Shown here in pieces: positions 24,607 through 40,070 of a DNA stretch of 64,000 nt. The notes below the pieces were generated by a model that saw nothing but the letters and a program-made list of their open reading frames with translations, was not told the origin of the DNA and did no database searches. A program made the position numbers and the translations under genes. The stretch spans positions 5,586,026 through 5,650,025 of the forward strand of contig NC_030858.1 of the NCBI RefSeq assembly GCF_000208745.1, in the 5' to 3' direction. Position 1 is the stretch's first letter. The number at the start of each line of letters is the position of its first letter. This DNA comes from Theobroma cacao (taxonomy: Eukaryota > Streptophyta > Magnoliopsida > Malvales > Malvaceae).

Positions 24607-24957
24607 TTAAATTAAAATAAATTTAAAAATAAAAAAAATTAAAATATTACAAATTTAAATAAAATGACTAAATTTAAAAAAAATATTATAATACAGAAAT
24701 TTCTTAATTTTTTGACCAATTATCAATTGACCTACCCCACCCAAAAATAAAGAAGTGCTTGTATACTATTTGGTCTTCGTTTAAACAAAGAATGCCATTG
24801 TCCATAAGCAGGCTTTCCTTTTTTGGAGGATTTGAATCGGTGGTTCGAGCCGACCTTAGACACGGTCAGCAGCGCCACGCCCAAGCGCAAGTCAACCTCA
24901 TCAAAAAGGTGTTTATAGCATCTTTAAAAGGAAGTGCCGACGAGATTTTCACATTTC

Positions 24958-25390
24958 GTGTTTGTTTAGTTTGATTTTTTTTTTCAATTTATTTATTTTT
25001 TAAAAGTAAAAATCAGATTAAATACAAAATTTTAAAAAACTCTTAAAAAAATAATTTTTTTAAAAAAATAAAATTAAAAAAAAATTTCAGAAAAAGCTTT
25101 TATTAGAAGTTTTTTTTCTCTTCTTCAAAAAATGCAAAAAAAAAATTTATTTTTATTTCAAAAATATTCTCATTTATTAAAATAATTATAATATTATCTT
25201 CTAAAAAAAATACTCTTTATGATAATTTTAATCAAAATNAAATACCTTTTATAATAATTTTAACTAACATTATAACTTATAAAAAAAAATTTATTAAAAA
25301 AATTTTATTAAATAACTTTAACTTAATTTTAAAAATTATTATTTTTTATAATAATTTTTAAATTAAAAAAAATTAAGTCAAATAAGCTCT
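24958..25390 (-). mobile_element. AT-rich terminal-inverted-repeat element, copy 1
   Basis: An about 430-bp AT-rich block starts GTGTTTGTTTAGTTTGATTTT and ends AAAAATTAAGTCAAATAAGC. Its reverse complement aligns along most of its length with the block at 43400-43781, including the shared inner words TAGAAGATAATATT and TAAGTTATAA. The opposed orientations and flanks unrelated by eye indicate a dispersed non-autonomous transposon family. Confidence 0.65.
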
Positions 25391-25698
25391 TCGTCAAATC
25401 AGTTGAATTTTAAATCTTAACAAGATTTCCAAAAGAATTCTCCAATTAGCCACATGTGTGAGTAAAACTAAAAAATAAGGGATGCTGCGGAACAATCCTT
25501 TGATGGCGTGGAGGGTCAGCTAGTTTAAGTAAACTTTTATGTAATTTTGATTACGTGGCACAGCGTTATTGCCTTACCAATAAAATGGGATCGCATAGAT
25601 TTTATCTCCCTCTATTTTGGTTTGCGGATCTCAAAGTAATTCAAATCCAGCTAATAGAACCTTCTTCCAAAAATCACGATCTCAAAGTCCTAAAACCC

Positions 25699-25706
25699 TA
25701 TAAATA
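25699..25706 (+). promoter_or_regulatory. TATA box of the peroxiredoxin gene
   Basis: TATAAATA lies 110 bases before the ATG at 25816, in the context AAAACCCTATAAATACTCTC. This predicts a leader of about 80 bases. Confidence 0.65.
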
Positions 25707-25815
25707 CTCTCACACTATTTTCACATTTCGATTCATTTCATCGGAGCCTTCATTTGTCCCATCCGATCAAGTGCCTCATCTGCCAAACTAACAACATCAC
25801 CGTTGATTTTATCCA

Positions 25816-27175
25816 ATGGCTCCGATTGCTGTCGGAGACGTGCTTCCGGACGGTTCTCTCTCCTACTTCGACGCAGAGGATAAGCTCCAGGAGGTGTCCG
25901 TACACTCACTCGCTGCTGGTAAAAAGGTCATCCTTTTTGGTGTTCCCGGTGCCTTTACCCCCACTTGCAGGTAAAAAAAAGAAAACAATTCTCTTCTTCC
26001 TCTCGTATTTTAACCGTCTGTTGCCCGTCAACGTGGCTGATTATTTTTTAGCGGATATTTCAATGGAGGGTTTTGATTTGGTGTGACGCAGCTTGAAACA
26101 TGTGCCTGGATTCATCGAGAAAGCTGAGGAGCTTAAACTCAAGGGTGTTGATGAGATCATTTGCATCAGCGGTAACTTTTTAGTTTTCATTTTTCCTTTA
26201 TATTGTTTTTGTCTGCTGTTTTACTTTAAATTAATGTTCAATAGGCATCAAATTAGTCTAAATTTTTTAGCGCAGATTGAGGATATATATTGTTATAGAA
26301 TCTTCATTTCTTGATAAAAAAAAATAGTGTTCGTAGAGTAGAAATTAGGATTGAGTTTGTATATAAAAGGAAATATGCAGTTTTTCCATTACAAAATGCA
26401 CGATTTTAACTTTTATTTTAGTTATTTGTTCGTTTTTAGTATTTACATTTGCACTCTAATTTTGAGGAAACAAATATTAGCAATCTTAGTATCAAACAAA
26501 GTGTGTGTTGTTTTGCCTTATGAAATGTTTTTCCATGAAATCTAATAAATCTTTTTTTGTTCTGCTGCTTTGATTTTCTTCTTTTTTTTAGTTTAAATTT
26601 ATCTTTCCTTGTTTTTTGGTTGATGGTCAAGACTCAATAGAATTAAGGTCCTATCTTGATATGAATAACATATCATTAGAGAACATTCTCTTTGAAAAGT
26701 TGTTGCTTTGAAATCATAAAAAAATTTTATAAAAAAACAAAAAATTGCAAGCAGTAGAATGCAAACTCTACACTTTTTGATACGTGAATACCAGATTTGA
26801 CTTTAGACGGTTGACAAAATTTCAATCTTGTTGTGTTTGAAGGTAAAGGAAACTTAGTTCTGGTTTTGTAGCATTCGTAAAGTTGCTTTAATCTGACTTT
26901 AGTATTGAATTGAATTTGCAGTGAATGACCCCTTTGTGATGAAAGCTTGGGCCAAAACTTACCCAGAGAACAAGGATGTCAAATTTCTGGCTGATGGTTC
27001 AGCAAAATACACCCATGCTCTTGGTCTTGAGCTTGACCTTGGCGAGAAGGGGCTTGGCACTCGTTCTAGGAGGTTTGCTCTCTTGGTCGAGGACCTCAAG
27101 GTGAAGGCTGCAAATGTTGAATCTGGAGGAGAGTTTACCGTCTCCAGTGCCGATGACATCCTTAAAGCTCTTTAG
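25816..27175 (+). CDS. PRXIIB: Type II peroxiredoxin, cytosolic (PRXIIB-like)
   Basis: Three exons (25816-25970, 26092-26171, 26922-27175) encode 162 residues, the usual length of plant cytosolic type II peroxiredoxins. The enzyme reduces hydrogen peroxide and alkyl hydroperoxides using glutaredoxin or thioredoxin. The peroxidatic cysteine is in the motif [12 protein letters not shown] (Cys51) and the resolving cysteine in GVDEIICIS (Cys76), both as in the family. The start [15 protein letters not shown] is the cytosolic form, with no transit peptide, unlike the plastid (IIE) and mitochondrial (IIF) isoforms. Intron 2 is 750 nt, very T-rich, and interrupts just after the resolving cysteine. 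A good TATA box lies upstream. The conserved C-terminus SADDILKAL is intact. Confidence 0.97.
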
Positions 27176-30100
27176 ATTTGCTTTGTCCACAGAGGTGTGT
27201 CCTTTTGGCTTTGAAATTCCTAGCCATCTTGTTGAACTATCCTTTTGTCTTTATGCTAGTGGCTTGGGATGTGGATTGTTATATGTAGCACTTGATGGTT
27301 ATGGTAATAACAGATACCTTTCTTTAATTTCTTTCATTGTATGTGGCATGATGAGAATGTTATATACTTGTATGCAATGCTGTAATTGGCATGGTAAGAG
27401 GAAATGCTCTTGCAAGAACTATGATCAATTGGCAGCTAAATATATCGAAACTGTTTGGTTACTCTCTCTCTCTCTCTCCTATCTTCTTTAGGAGGGAGGG
27501 GGTGGGGGAGGAGGGGGAAAGAGAAGATTCGAATCTTACTCTTTGGGTGGGGAAATCATGCATCAATTACCAAGTCAAATGCTTGAGGGCTCCAACTACC
27601 GAGTCAAATTCTCAGAGTGCTTCTCTGTTTGAATGGTAGATGGTTGCATTCCCTATAGGGGTAATTAGGTGTGTAAGAGTGTAAGGGGAGTTGGATCATT
27701 TGCACATTCAAGATTTTAGCAGGGCCTCTTCCATGTTAAAGGACTTGTGCTAGAGGGTAGAAACTAGGAAGCAAGGAAATGATTATTTATTAGATACGTT
27801 ACCATTCTTCTGCAGAAACTAAAATTAGATTACTCTTCTTGAGAGAGTTGTTCATCTAAAGATGAAAATGCAATAATCCTGATGGCAGATGGAGCTTAAG
27901 ATGATTTGTTTGGCATCAAAGCCCCATTCCCCTCTAATCTCTCTAAAGCCTTATTACCGTCTTGGAGGTTTGTTTGCTGCCTTGGAAGTTCATCGAGCCC
28001 TTGTTGTCACTCAATAACAAAGGGAACCTGCTTGCCAATCAGAAAACAAAACGCATGTACAAAAGACCACCCAGCAACAGATCAAAATAGCATTCATCCC
28101 TGCACAAAACAAAAATCACAGGGCTACTAAACGTTAGCCCCAGCATCATTTACAGAAAAAAAAAAAATCAAGGGGTAGAAATAAAGAGTTACACAGCCTA
28201 TTTCCAAGAGACATAAAAATGCAACCATCCTATATGTACCCACCAATTCAAAAAAAAAAAGAAAGAATAATAATAGAAAAAACGACACAATCTTTGAAAA
28301 GGCTCCATTGTAGAAACCTCTCAGGATATCAGATTGCAGCAGAACCCCTTCTTGGGCTAAATCATCAGCACTTTGAGGTGCTCCATAAGCAATTTTTTGG
28401 GCTCTTGCTTTAATGGCCTAGTTAAGCCCATCCCTCAAACCTCAACAAAACTCCAGCTTGTTATCATGTACTTGTGGCAAATGATGGCACTGGTACTGAC
28501 TGCCGAGCTTGGGAAATTTTGGAAATTTAAGGTTCACCTTATCATTTTGATCAACAACCTTAACTATTAAAATAATATATAGTAATTGCCAGTTACATGA
28601 TTTCAAATTACACTTGAACCCTTAATAAGAATCATGCCTTACAAGGTCAAAGACATCGGTTAGCCAACCAAACCCCATAGCTTAATTTAATACAATACCT
28701 AAATCAAGTATAGATCTGCATGATCATTCTGACAGAAATGATGCCAAAAAAACGTGAACTAGGCCAGTGAAATTATTTCAGCTTCTCCATTGTTTGGCCT
28801 TTTTTTCCCCTTTTGGGTGCTTAGTTATGAGTTTCACGAGGTTCTAAGGAAACTTGGGCTGACATGTTTCAACTCATGGTGCTAGTGGAGGATCGGACAT
28901 CAGATAAACTTTACCTTCTGGAATTCCAGAATATCAGATTCCATCCCCAAAGTATGAGCTTCAATTTTGATGGGAGCTTATTGTCTGGTCTGGTTCCAAT
29001 CTTTTCAATTCCATTCTATTATAATGTTTTTTCATATCACATTTAGGTGAGTGAAAAAAAAAAACAAAAATAGATATTAGACTCTGAAATAAAGTGCTAC
29101 AAAATAAAGATTGGTATGATTGGTTTCATCCTTTTGAATATAACCAAAAAAAAGAGTAAGCAAAATGAAAACTCAGCATTCCGAGGCAATCTATGACAAA
29201 TCTAATCCTCTGGACAAGTGAGCTTTTGGAGTTAAGAGATAAGTAAATTATTGACTCCAACAGTATCCATTTGGATTGAAGCTCAACAGTTACATTATCT
29301 TCTATTCCATAGTTTCCTATTATTTGTCATTTGACAAACTGTGATGTAAATTAGGAAATGAAAGAGGGGAGGGATACAAAATTAAGCTTGTAGTATCATC
29401 CTTTACCGCAGAAACCAATCGTGTAGTGGTTTGCACTTGTATTTTATAATTCAATACTTAATTTTAAACCTCAGTATTAGTTCATTTGGTTGTTCTATAG
29501 TTAAATCATGACTCCAGCTTAGGTCTGAGGAAGCATTGGCAAGATTTATATGCAGGTTCAAGTCTCTTTTGTCAGACTTTTAAAAAATATGAGGGTGACA
29601 AGTCTCCCAATGTCTGATTTTTTCCAACCAAAAAAGAAACAACGAGATTGTAAGATTTTGGTATTTGAGTTAGGCCTATAATAAAACCCCACTCCGCCGA
29701 GGGGAGGAAGGGAAGTGCTTGCTAAGCTGAAATTCCCTGTTTGAAAGAACGCGAAGAATTCATCATTCACATGAACCGTATTTGTTCAAATAATGCAAGT
29801 GTAATGAAGTCGTGAATTTGCAAACTTGTCAAATATCCTCCAATTAAGGGACACTTTGTCTCTTCAGTGAATTTGGACACTGTCACTATTTTTAGTGATG
29901 GTTTGTCAACATCTACTGTAAGTTTGGTTCAAGACAGCTGGATCTTGTAAGATCTTTTCTTTGCTCCCCACAAACACCCCAGTTTTTCTTTTCTCCCCTG
30001 AAAAAAACAGAATAATTTTTGGCAGAAAAAACAATATACTGTGATAATAATTTCACATTATTACTGAACTTAAGGTGAACTCTTTGCATTAGAACACACC

Positions 30101-31720
30101 ATTTTCTTGTTCAGGTTTAACTCTTCCTTGAATCCATTTAACGCACAAGTTGTGACAATTCAAGGGCAGGTGAAAAAACCGAACTCTACAATGGAAACAG
30201 GAGAACAACCAAATCAATTTTTGCCATTTCATGTCCTCCCCGCCTGCTAAGCATTTAATGCCAACGAACCCAACCAACCTTTGCCATCAAACATAAATAA
30301 CATGAAACACAAAAACACAGTCCCCCAAGAGGGGTCATTCTTTTCAAGAAAAGCAGCAGAAACCTGGTGACCAAAGAAAGAAGAAAAATACTTTCTTACC
30401 CCACGTTTATTTAATGCAGGCTTCAGTAAAAGAACACCTGAAAAAAAAAAATAGAGATTTGGGCCAAGCATGGAAAGTAGCATGGTGGGCAACTGCAGAA
30501 AAATATGGCTAATCTACTTTGTCCTTTGCAGTAGTTTGCATGTGTATGATAAATAGGAACAAACGACAAGAGGACATCACGATTGTTGATGTAATAAATT
30601 GAATGAACCTAACGGTCGCATTCGTTTCAAAAAACTGTTTAAAATGGTAAAGTATTAAAGAAACCATTTCTCCACCTGTTACTGTGTTTTTTATGTGGAG
30701 CACAGATGCAGAAAAGACATTTGATAATGGATTGTTACACCTTTGTTCTGGGCCTCAAGAAAAATGATGTTGCCCTTGGGTCTTTTCTAATTACCTTTTG
30801 GCCACGGTAAAATAGGATGATCTTTTCAAAATAATATAAATTTATTATGCCCATAAATATGGGGCAATTTATTAAGACTTTGGTACCTTAATTCAAGGTA
30901 GATAAGTTGGTCCATCTCTTTGTTCAGATATGATAACGTTGAGTTTCACAAGGCTTCAACATTCAAGGTTAACATTAAAGAATCCAAAATCACTTACTAT
31001 CAAAGATTGAATGAAGTTGCTGACACTAGTAAGTTGTTTAAGAGTTTTGGAACTTGGGATAAATATTTAAACTTTGTAATACTAACATTGTTTTTCAGGT
31101 TCAGACTCAATCAATCCTTCAAGAGTTAAGTATTGAACTATTGATAAAAGGAAACTACATATCATTTAAAGACATGAGAAATACTGAAGATGCTCTATGG
31201 AAATTTAAACAGTTGGATGAGCAGTTGAAACTTATTGGACTAGAATTTATGGGAGGTTTATTTGTTTAATCATATCTACCTTAGCAGTAATAAATAATGT
31301 CAAAAACACAAGCTGGAAACCAACAATGAAGAAGGGCCATAGGTTGCCGTTTGAGAGGGGGCCCCATTTTCTGCATTTCAAAATATTCATCTGTTAGATT
31401 TTTGAAATCTATTGAGAGGGACGATAAAGTGCTATAGGACCCTTTGACTACAGATGATTAGTTCTCTCACAAGCTGATGTGTTTTTTTATTAGTTTTTCT
31501 CTTGACACTTGCAAGGGAGACTTCAACTCCACAATCTTCTCACTCTTTATCTCACCTTAGAACACTTCTCTCTCTTACCTCCGGCTTTCTCTTGTTTAAC
31601 TTTTATATTAGTCTTTTACTCTGAAGCTGCAGCTTGCTTCCTTTAACTGAACTTTTCAAGGAGTTTTAATATATATTAGTGCTGTAGCTAAAGAACTACC
31701 AGTGTTTCCAGTTTAGGAAG
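27176..31720. other. 4.5-kb spacer between the peroxiredoxin and ROP genes
   Basis: After the peroxiredoxin 3' UTR there is a CT microsatellite and GGGA-rich patch (about 27460-27525). No ORF with a recognised domain was found. An ORF at 30920-31129 (DNVEFHKASTFKVNIKESKI) and an open stretch at 31100-31268 (LQELSIELLIKGNYISFKDM) have protein-like composition, but I recognise no family and no complete gene could be built. The last 200 bases are CT-rich and probably the ROP leader. Confidence 0.5.
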
Positions 31721-34015
<2,295 letters not shown>

Positions 34016-35330
34016 TTAGGAGATGGTGTGGTTGTGGATCCATAGTCATCAGCCACTGACAAGTGCTGCTTCCTGACTAAGCAAACTTCATAGATGCTTT
34101 CATGTTTTTGGGTACTCAATGACTTGTGCTGGACCAAGAAACTGACGGGGAGAAAGACAGAGGGAATTGTTCATTCTCTCGTGTATTATTAGTATTACTT
34201 TGTAAAACTTCTTTTGTGGTTGCTGCTGAAAATATAACTTGCTATGAATTAAATATGTTGTTTAACTCCTTATCCACGGGTCATTTGCTCTTTACCCTTC
34301 AGCTAGAATCTCATGTTACTTCTTTGTTCAACATCTTCTGGTTCTTGAAAAATTATTGAGCAGAAAAGATAGTGCAAGCGAACTCCTGATATAAGAGTTA
34401 TGGATAATAGAATCCTTTTGCTTAGACAAGGAATTTACAAGCAATAAGCGACATTTATCAACAAAATCAGGTATTAATTGAATCCAAGTGATCAACAATC
34501 TTCCTTTTGACAAGGATTTTGGCAATGCTCACTGGTGGTTGTGTGTCATCTTCCATTTATTCGAAGCACATGCGCCACCGAAAAAAAGGACGGATGATAA
34601 TCCATTTCTTCCAAGACTTCAACTACATGTACAAATAACGTTCATTCACTTAAAAATTGTCAATTTATGAGGTTCAATTGTGTCCCTGATAAGAACAAGG
34701 AAGGAACCAGCGGATTTTAGGACAGGGACTGAACCATAATAAATGATATGAAGTGGGGAAGGTAGATCGGCTTCTTAAATTTGCATGTAAGGAGGCAACT
34801 TCCCCTCTCTTATCTAACCACGCATAGGTGTCAGAATCATCGGCTCAAGAAACGAAGTATGGGATCATTGGATATATGCAGACATGATAGTTATGTCTTC
34901 CATTATATCAAAATTCAAATTTTATTGATATTTTACTATATTTTTTAAAATGTGAATCAAATCAAAATCCATTTATCGTTCGGATTAATTTTAAGTTAAT
35001 ATTCTAAAAATTAAGTTTGTCTGATTGCGGCTTACCAATTCTGATCCGTCCCTGACTTGATATTAAGCCTTCTGGACAAACTCTGTTGTGCCCTTTTAGC
35101 TCTTCAATTAAGACCCGGAAGAACATTCTGCTAAAAGAACTCTTTGCCTCCTGGGCTTTGATGTCGGGCCCAATAATGGGACCAAACAATGTGCTGCAAT
35201 GTGACCCCACTTCATCAAACGTCGTCGTTGCTTATAACTTCTTATGCTCGCTCTTTCCTCTTTCAGATCGATTCTTCGAAGCACAACAGAAAAAAGGCAA
35301 CCTCGAACATCATCAGACAAAGAAAGAAAA
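34016..35330. other. Spacer and CDKF promoter
   Basis: Contains the ROP 3' UTR and the promoter and leader of the CDKF gene. Short ORFs lack recognised domains. The leader region (from about 35230) is CT-rich and ends in AAAGAAAGAAAAATGG at the chosen ATG. No RNA gene or mobile element was recognised. Confidence 0.5.
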
Positions 35331-37977
35331 ATGGAGCGTCCACCACCAAAGAGCTGGAGTATCCACACCAGACCCGAGATCGTCGCCAAGTACGAGATCA
35401 TGGAACGCGTCGGTTCAGGCGCCTACTCCGACGTCTACAGGGCCCGTCGACTCTCCGACAACCTCATAGTCGCCCTCAAGGAAGTCCACGACTACCAATC
35501 GGCGTTCCGAGAAATCGAGGCCTTGCAAATGCTCCAAAACTGCCCCAACATCGTCGTTTTGCACGAGTACTTCTGGCGGGAGGACGAGGACGCCGTGCTC
35601 GTCTTGGAGTTCTTGAGGACCGATTTAGCGGCGGTTATTCGCGAAGCGAAAAGAAAGGAAGGTGGGGTCCGACTTGGAGAAGTTAAAAGATGGATGCTTC
35701 AGATTTTATGCGGGGTCGACGCCTGTCATCGGAACATGATCGTTCATCGGGATTTAAAGCCTGGGAATTTGTTGGTTTCTGATGATGGGGTTCTTAAGTT
35801 AGCTGATTTTGGTCAGGTAAATTTTATTGGATTTTCTTAGCTTTAGTTTGATTTTGGTTTTTTGAGTTAACGGTTCTGTTGGGGAACTTCGGTTTTGCGA
35901 AATGTATGTGCTCTTCCTTTTTATTGCTTCTTACAAGATATATAGTTGAAATGTGAAGCTTTGGGAAGAAAAGTGTGGTGACTGGTGATCTTGAATGAAG
36001 TTTAGTTTTGAGTGGAAGATTTGCTTTAATTTAACGGGACACATAGCAAGTGTATAAACCCAGAGCATCTAAGTGTTCAAGATAATAGCCCGATGATTAA
36101 GTTCAATGACCATTTATCAAGTGTATAAACCCGCCCATTGCGTTTATAAAGTCCACCGCCAGTGTGTAGAATAATAATCTGATTAGGAATATGTTGAAAT
36201 TTTTTGTTCTCAAACTATGTCTATTCCTTTGTTCTTTTAGCAGATGCTTCAAAATATGTGATCAAATTGATCTGTACCAAAGTTCAGAGAAGAAAATTTG
36301 GATGCTTTGGGTTTGACGGGATTTTTTCAAATTTCTGCATTCTGGGTGTTTTTGTCATTCAAATGTTGTATTTGTAATGGTAAATGAGGTGATGCATTTG
36401 CATTAATAAGAGGTGTTGATGCTAAATTATGAAATACTATTGCTTTTTCTATTGACTTGCTACAATATCATTAGGACGTCCCATTGGTTTCCTGATAATT
36501 ACAGGAAAGCTTAGCGCATTGGCCCCATGCATTATATCATAATATGACTTTTCGGTGTCAATAAACGGTTAGTACAGGCACAGGCTGTCAAGATTTGGCA
36601 TCAATGTCGTTTGTTTTGATTGTTACTAACGTGCTTTCAGTAATTTAAATTTTGTGGATTTTGGTCTGGGCCCGCATCTTGCGCTTTTCATGTTCTCATG
36701 TTTCATACTAGGTATATCAAAAGAATGATGGGATCAAGGAATTGAAAGAAGTGGAGATTTTGTCTCGACTAAGTATTAGTGGTTCCTTGGTGGCTGTGTT
36801 AACTTGACAACTCGGCTGCTAGAACTCTCCAACTGCTAGTTTTGAGTAGTTAGTCTTGATTGCAACATCTATCTCACAGCCTTGGTACATATTCTTGTAT
36901 GAATGTGATTAGTGTCTCTAGTGTGTTTCTCAAGACCGCCGAGTGCTGTGTGAGTTATTGTCTATAAAAGAGCTGTGCTGTTTATTTAATTTGTTATCTT
37001 CGATGTGTCATATGTCTGTTTGGCTTTGTTTTCAGGCAAGGATGCTCATGGAGCCCAGATTTGTTGCTGACAATGATAACCAACAACCATACGAGCAGAA
37101 CACAGGATATCACGAAAACATTTCGCCACCATTAGATGCTGTCCCTGGAACTGACAGTTTACAAAATCCAGGATATAATAACCAAGTGGAGGAGGACATG
37201 AGTAGAGAAGAATATTTTAGACAATTCGTTGAGCTCAAGGCTAAACGACACGCCTTGGATGAAACTGACAAAGAAACAAATATTAATGACGGAAACACAT
37301 CTTGTCTTGCAACAGGTACTATAAGTGACATTGAAGATGATCCTCTCAAGAGTTCTTACTCATACGAGGCTGAAGAAGGGGGGGATGATGAACATGGTGC
37401 CCTCACATCTTGTGTTGGTACCCGCTGGTTCAGAGCCCCTGAACTACTCTATGGATCAACAGACTATGGACTAGAGGTGGACTTGTGGTCATTGGGTTGC
37501 ATCTTTTCAGAGCTGCTAACTCTTGAGCCCCTTTTTCCAGGGATTTCTGACATTGATCAGCTGGGCAGAATCATTAGTGTTTTGGGAAACTTGACTGAAG
37601 AGGTCTGGCCAGGCTGTTGTAAACTTCCTGATTACAGAACAATTTCTTTTGCCAAGATAGAAAATCCAACTGGTTTAGAAGCCTGCTTACCCAATCGGTC
37701 CCCCTATGAAATTTCTCTTGTCAAAAGGCTTGTTTGTTATGACCCAGCTAATAGAGCTACTGCAATGGAACTGCTCAATGACAAGTATTTCAATGAAGAG
37801 CCTCTTCCAGTTCCAATATCTGAGCTGCATGTCCCTCTTACAAAGAATGACCACGATGAGGATTCCCCTGGTGGGTGGAATGATTATAATGACATGGGTT
37901 CTGACTCTGATTTCGATGATTTTGGCCCCGTTAATGTCAGGACCACCAGCAGTGGTTTTTCCATGCAATTCTCTTGA
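35331..37977 (+). CDS. CDKF-1: Cyclin-dependent kinase F-1 (CDK-activating kinase kinase)
   Basis: Two exons, 35331-35816 and 37036-37977, give 475 residues (Arabidopsis CDKF;1 has about 479). CDKF;1 is a plant-specific kinase that phosphorylates the T-loops of CDKD kinases and also acts on RNA polymerase II CTD phosphorylation. Kinase landmarks: glycine loop VGSGAYSDVYRARR, catalytic lysine in VALKEV, HRDLKPGN, metal-binding DFGQ, and T-loop SCVGTRWFRAPELL. A hallmark insertion of about 110 acidic residues sits between DFGQ and the T-loop, with the intron placed right after DFGQ. The ATG at 35331 (MERPPPKSWSIHTRPEI) aligns with the Arabidopsis start; an in-frame ATG at 35244 would add 29 residues that are not conserved and is rejected. 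The C-terminus is acidic (DSDSDFDDFGP) and ends in SSGFSMQFS. Confidence 0.96.
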
Positions 37978-38579
37978 GCTTGGTCGGTATTGAGGTATAT
38001 CGTTGAACAGTTAAATTATATATTCCAATTTGTTTTAAGGTATAGTTAAAAAATCAGCAATTAGAAAGATGAGAGATCATGAATCTTTGGAAGTTGCATG
38101 TCTCTGTATTAAAACAATATGTTGTATGCACTTCATTAATTGTGAAAACCAGAAATATATACATGTGGTAAAGTGTAAGCTTTTCCTTCCCTTTTTTTGT
38201 TTTTTTTTTTGTTAAAAACGCCAAAAATTTAGTGTATTTGATGAAAGGCATAATCAAAAGAGTATTGTCTTACCTCATTCCAATTTTCAGATGGCAAAAG
38301 GCCGCTTAAGATCAGCAACTCGGGCTAGTAGATTCTTTCCAACGGTGGGTGAAAAATGACAAACAAAAAGAAAAAGAAGGCAGAAGGGATAAGAGAAAAA
38401 GAAATATAAAAAAATTTGTTTGGTATATAAAAACATTTATTATTTTGAAAAAGTTGAGATGATATTTTTGTAGGAGTTAACAAATGTGATGAAAATTTTT
38501 AATTAAAAATTTAAGTTATTATTTNACAGGTCGAATCAAGTTTTTGAATTTGGATCAGCTTTGCTAGCTCTAGATGAAA

Positions 38580-38611
<32 letters not shown>
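38580..38611. repeat. TA microsatellite
   Basis: A TA-rich run interrupted once (TATATTATATATAT...) lies in the spacer between convergent genes. Confidence 0.8.
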
Positions 38612-39959
38612 GAGAGTTTTAAATATTAATTTTTAATTGAGGGGTAAAATGATATTTTTATATTTATTCTTTGCATATTCTTTTATATGCTTTAACTAAC
38701 TAAACATCATTCTATGAAATTATAAAATAATTATTTATGCTATATTATATTCTTACAATTTTTATTTCATTTTACAAACCAAAACATACCGTTAATTCAT
38801 TAATGTCTCTTTACATTGAGCGTCGGTCAATCCATAAAACACTTGTTTTAAAAAAAAATTAAGAGTAATGTCACATTTGACCTTTATATTATAATGCAAT
38901 ACTTGTATTAAAAAATTAATATTTAACGTGATATGTGTTAATGAATCAATCAAGACGTAGTTATGTAATCAAACAAATATCACATAACACATGCTTCTAG
39001 AAATGATATGCTTTCATCGAAACCACGCTTAATCCGTTCAAAATTATGTCGCCAAATTTGTCAATTATCTGATCAAATTCAATGCAATTCATTTATACGA
39101 ACTCCCCTTTTCCATCAAAAATCAAAGGGGTCTTAGTTTCATTAGCAGATGACACATGGTATGATATTAAATAAGGGCCAAAAAGGAGGGCACCCATTCA
39201 GGGCAGGGGATTTTCAATCTTTTATGGATTGTGATGGGTACCTTCCCATGCTTGATTATCCCATCTCTTTCTTGGTGCAACCTATCCCAATTAAAGTTGA
39301 TTTCATCTTGAGAGCAAAGCAGCAATACATACTTTAGAGAATTTAGGCACTGCCTAGTTTATAAAAAGCTGATTAATAACTGTATTTTTTGATGCCATTG
39401 GTTGATGATTATCCTTTGTAATTTTCTTTTTGATTCTAGCTTTTGTTCCAATACATACTTAATGCTTATTACAAGCCTACAAAGGGAATACTATTCTATC
39501 AGGACACAAAATTACTGTATTGAACAGAGCTAACAATTGAGCACAAAATCAAATATTCCTTCACAACAACCCCATTTGGCAATTGCCAGGAGGTGGAAAT
39601 ACTTTCATGTTAAATAAATCATTTTTTTCAAAGAGATTACATTATCATTGCTAGTGATGCTACTGACCAAAACCCAGAATTGCATTAAACTAGCATCGTA
39701 GTTACCTTCATGCCCTAACTAAAATCCATCGGGTTTTGAGACCACTAACCAATTTGATAGGATTATTACTTGTGCTTTTGATTAAAACCATATTATTCAG
39801 TTTTTACTAGGTAAATGCTCATGTAACAGGAAACATGCTTAGACATTATACCGTTGATAGGATTATTTGATTAAAACCCTATTATCCAGTTCTAACTATA
39901 TAACAGTAAACACTGACACTTCCTTTTTTTTTAATAATTTAGAGACTAATTTAAGTATT

Positions 39960-40070
39960 GTGCCTAATATTATTTATTTAATCAAAATAAACTTAGCAGA
40001 AAACAAGGGCATGCTATAAAGAAAATAAAAAAAAAAATTTGACTTCGAAATAACCCTAAATAAGAAACAA
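39960..40070. repeat. Direct repeat, downstream copy flanking the IscA-like gene
   Basis: This segment (TAATCAAAATAA...AGCAGAAAACAA...GCATGCTA...AAATAACCCTAAATAAGA) aligns with 40905-41030 (TAATCAAAATAA...AGCGAAAAACAA...GCATGCTA...AACAACCCTAGATAAGA) in the same orientation. Similarity is clear though diverged, with small indels. The two copies bracket the IscA-like coding region. Confidence 0.6.

Larger units (their letters stand above)
21248..25815. other. 4.6-kb spacer with two repeat elements
   Basis: No gene is supported. From 21248 to about 24000 the DNA is ordinary spacer with short ORFs lacking known domains. A foldback repeat lies at 24078-24606 and an AT-rich inverted-repeat element at 24958-25390, both listed separately. 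One ambiguous base occurs at 25239. The last about 400 bases form the promoter of the peroxiredoxin gene. Confidence 0.6.

Noticed and set aside
25239..25239. Ambiguous base N (also at 38525 and 55370)
   Set aside because: Single-base sequencing or assembly ambiguities in AT-rich DNA, not assembly gaps and without biological meaning.
27460..27540. GA/CT-rich tract with a palindromic GATTCGAATC word, considered as a SINE or tRNA
   Set aside because: No A-box at suitable spacing and no clover-leaf.
29500..29640. B-box-like GGTTCAAGTC considered as a tRNA-derived SINE
   Set aside because: No matching A-box core (RVTGG) at 25-50 nt upstream.
30920..31268. Two protein-like open stretches before the ROP gene
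   Set aside because: No family recognised, no consistent start or splice structure; noted in the spacer entry but not called a gene.
35244..35330. Upstream in-frame ATG extending CDKF-1 by 29 residues
   Set aside because: The extension is not like the family N-terminus, while the ATG at 35331 aligns with it and has a better leader context.
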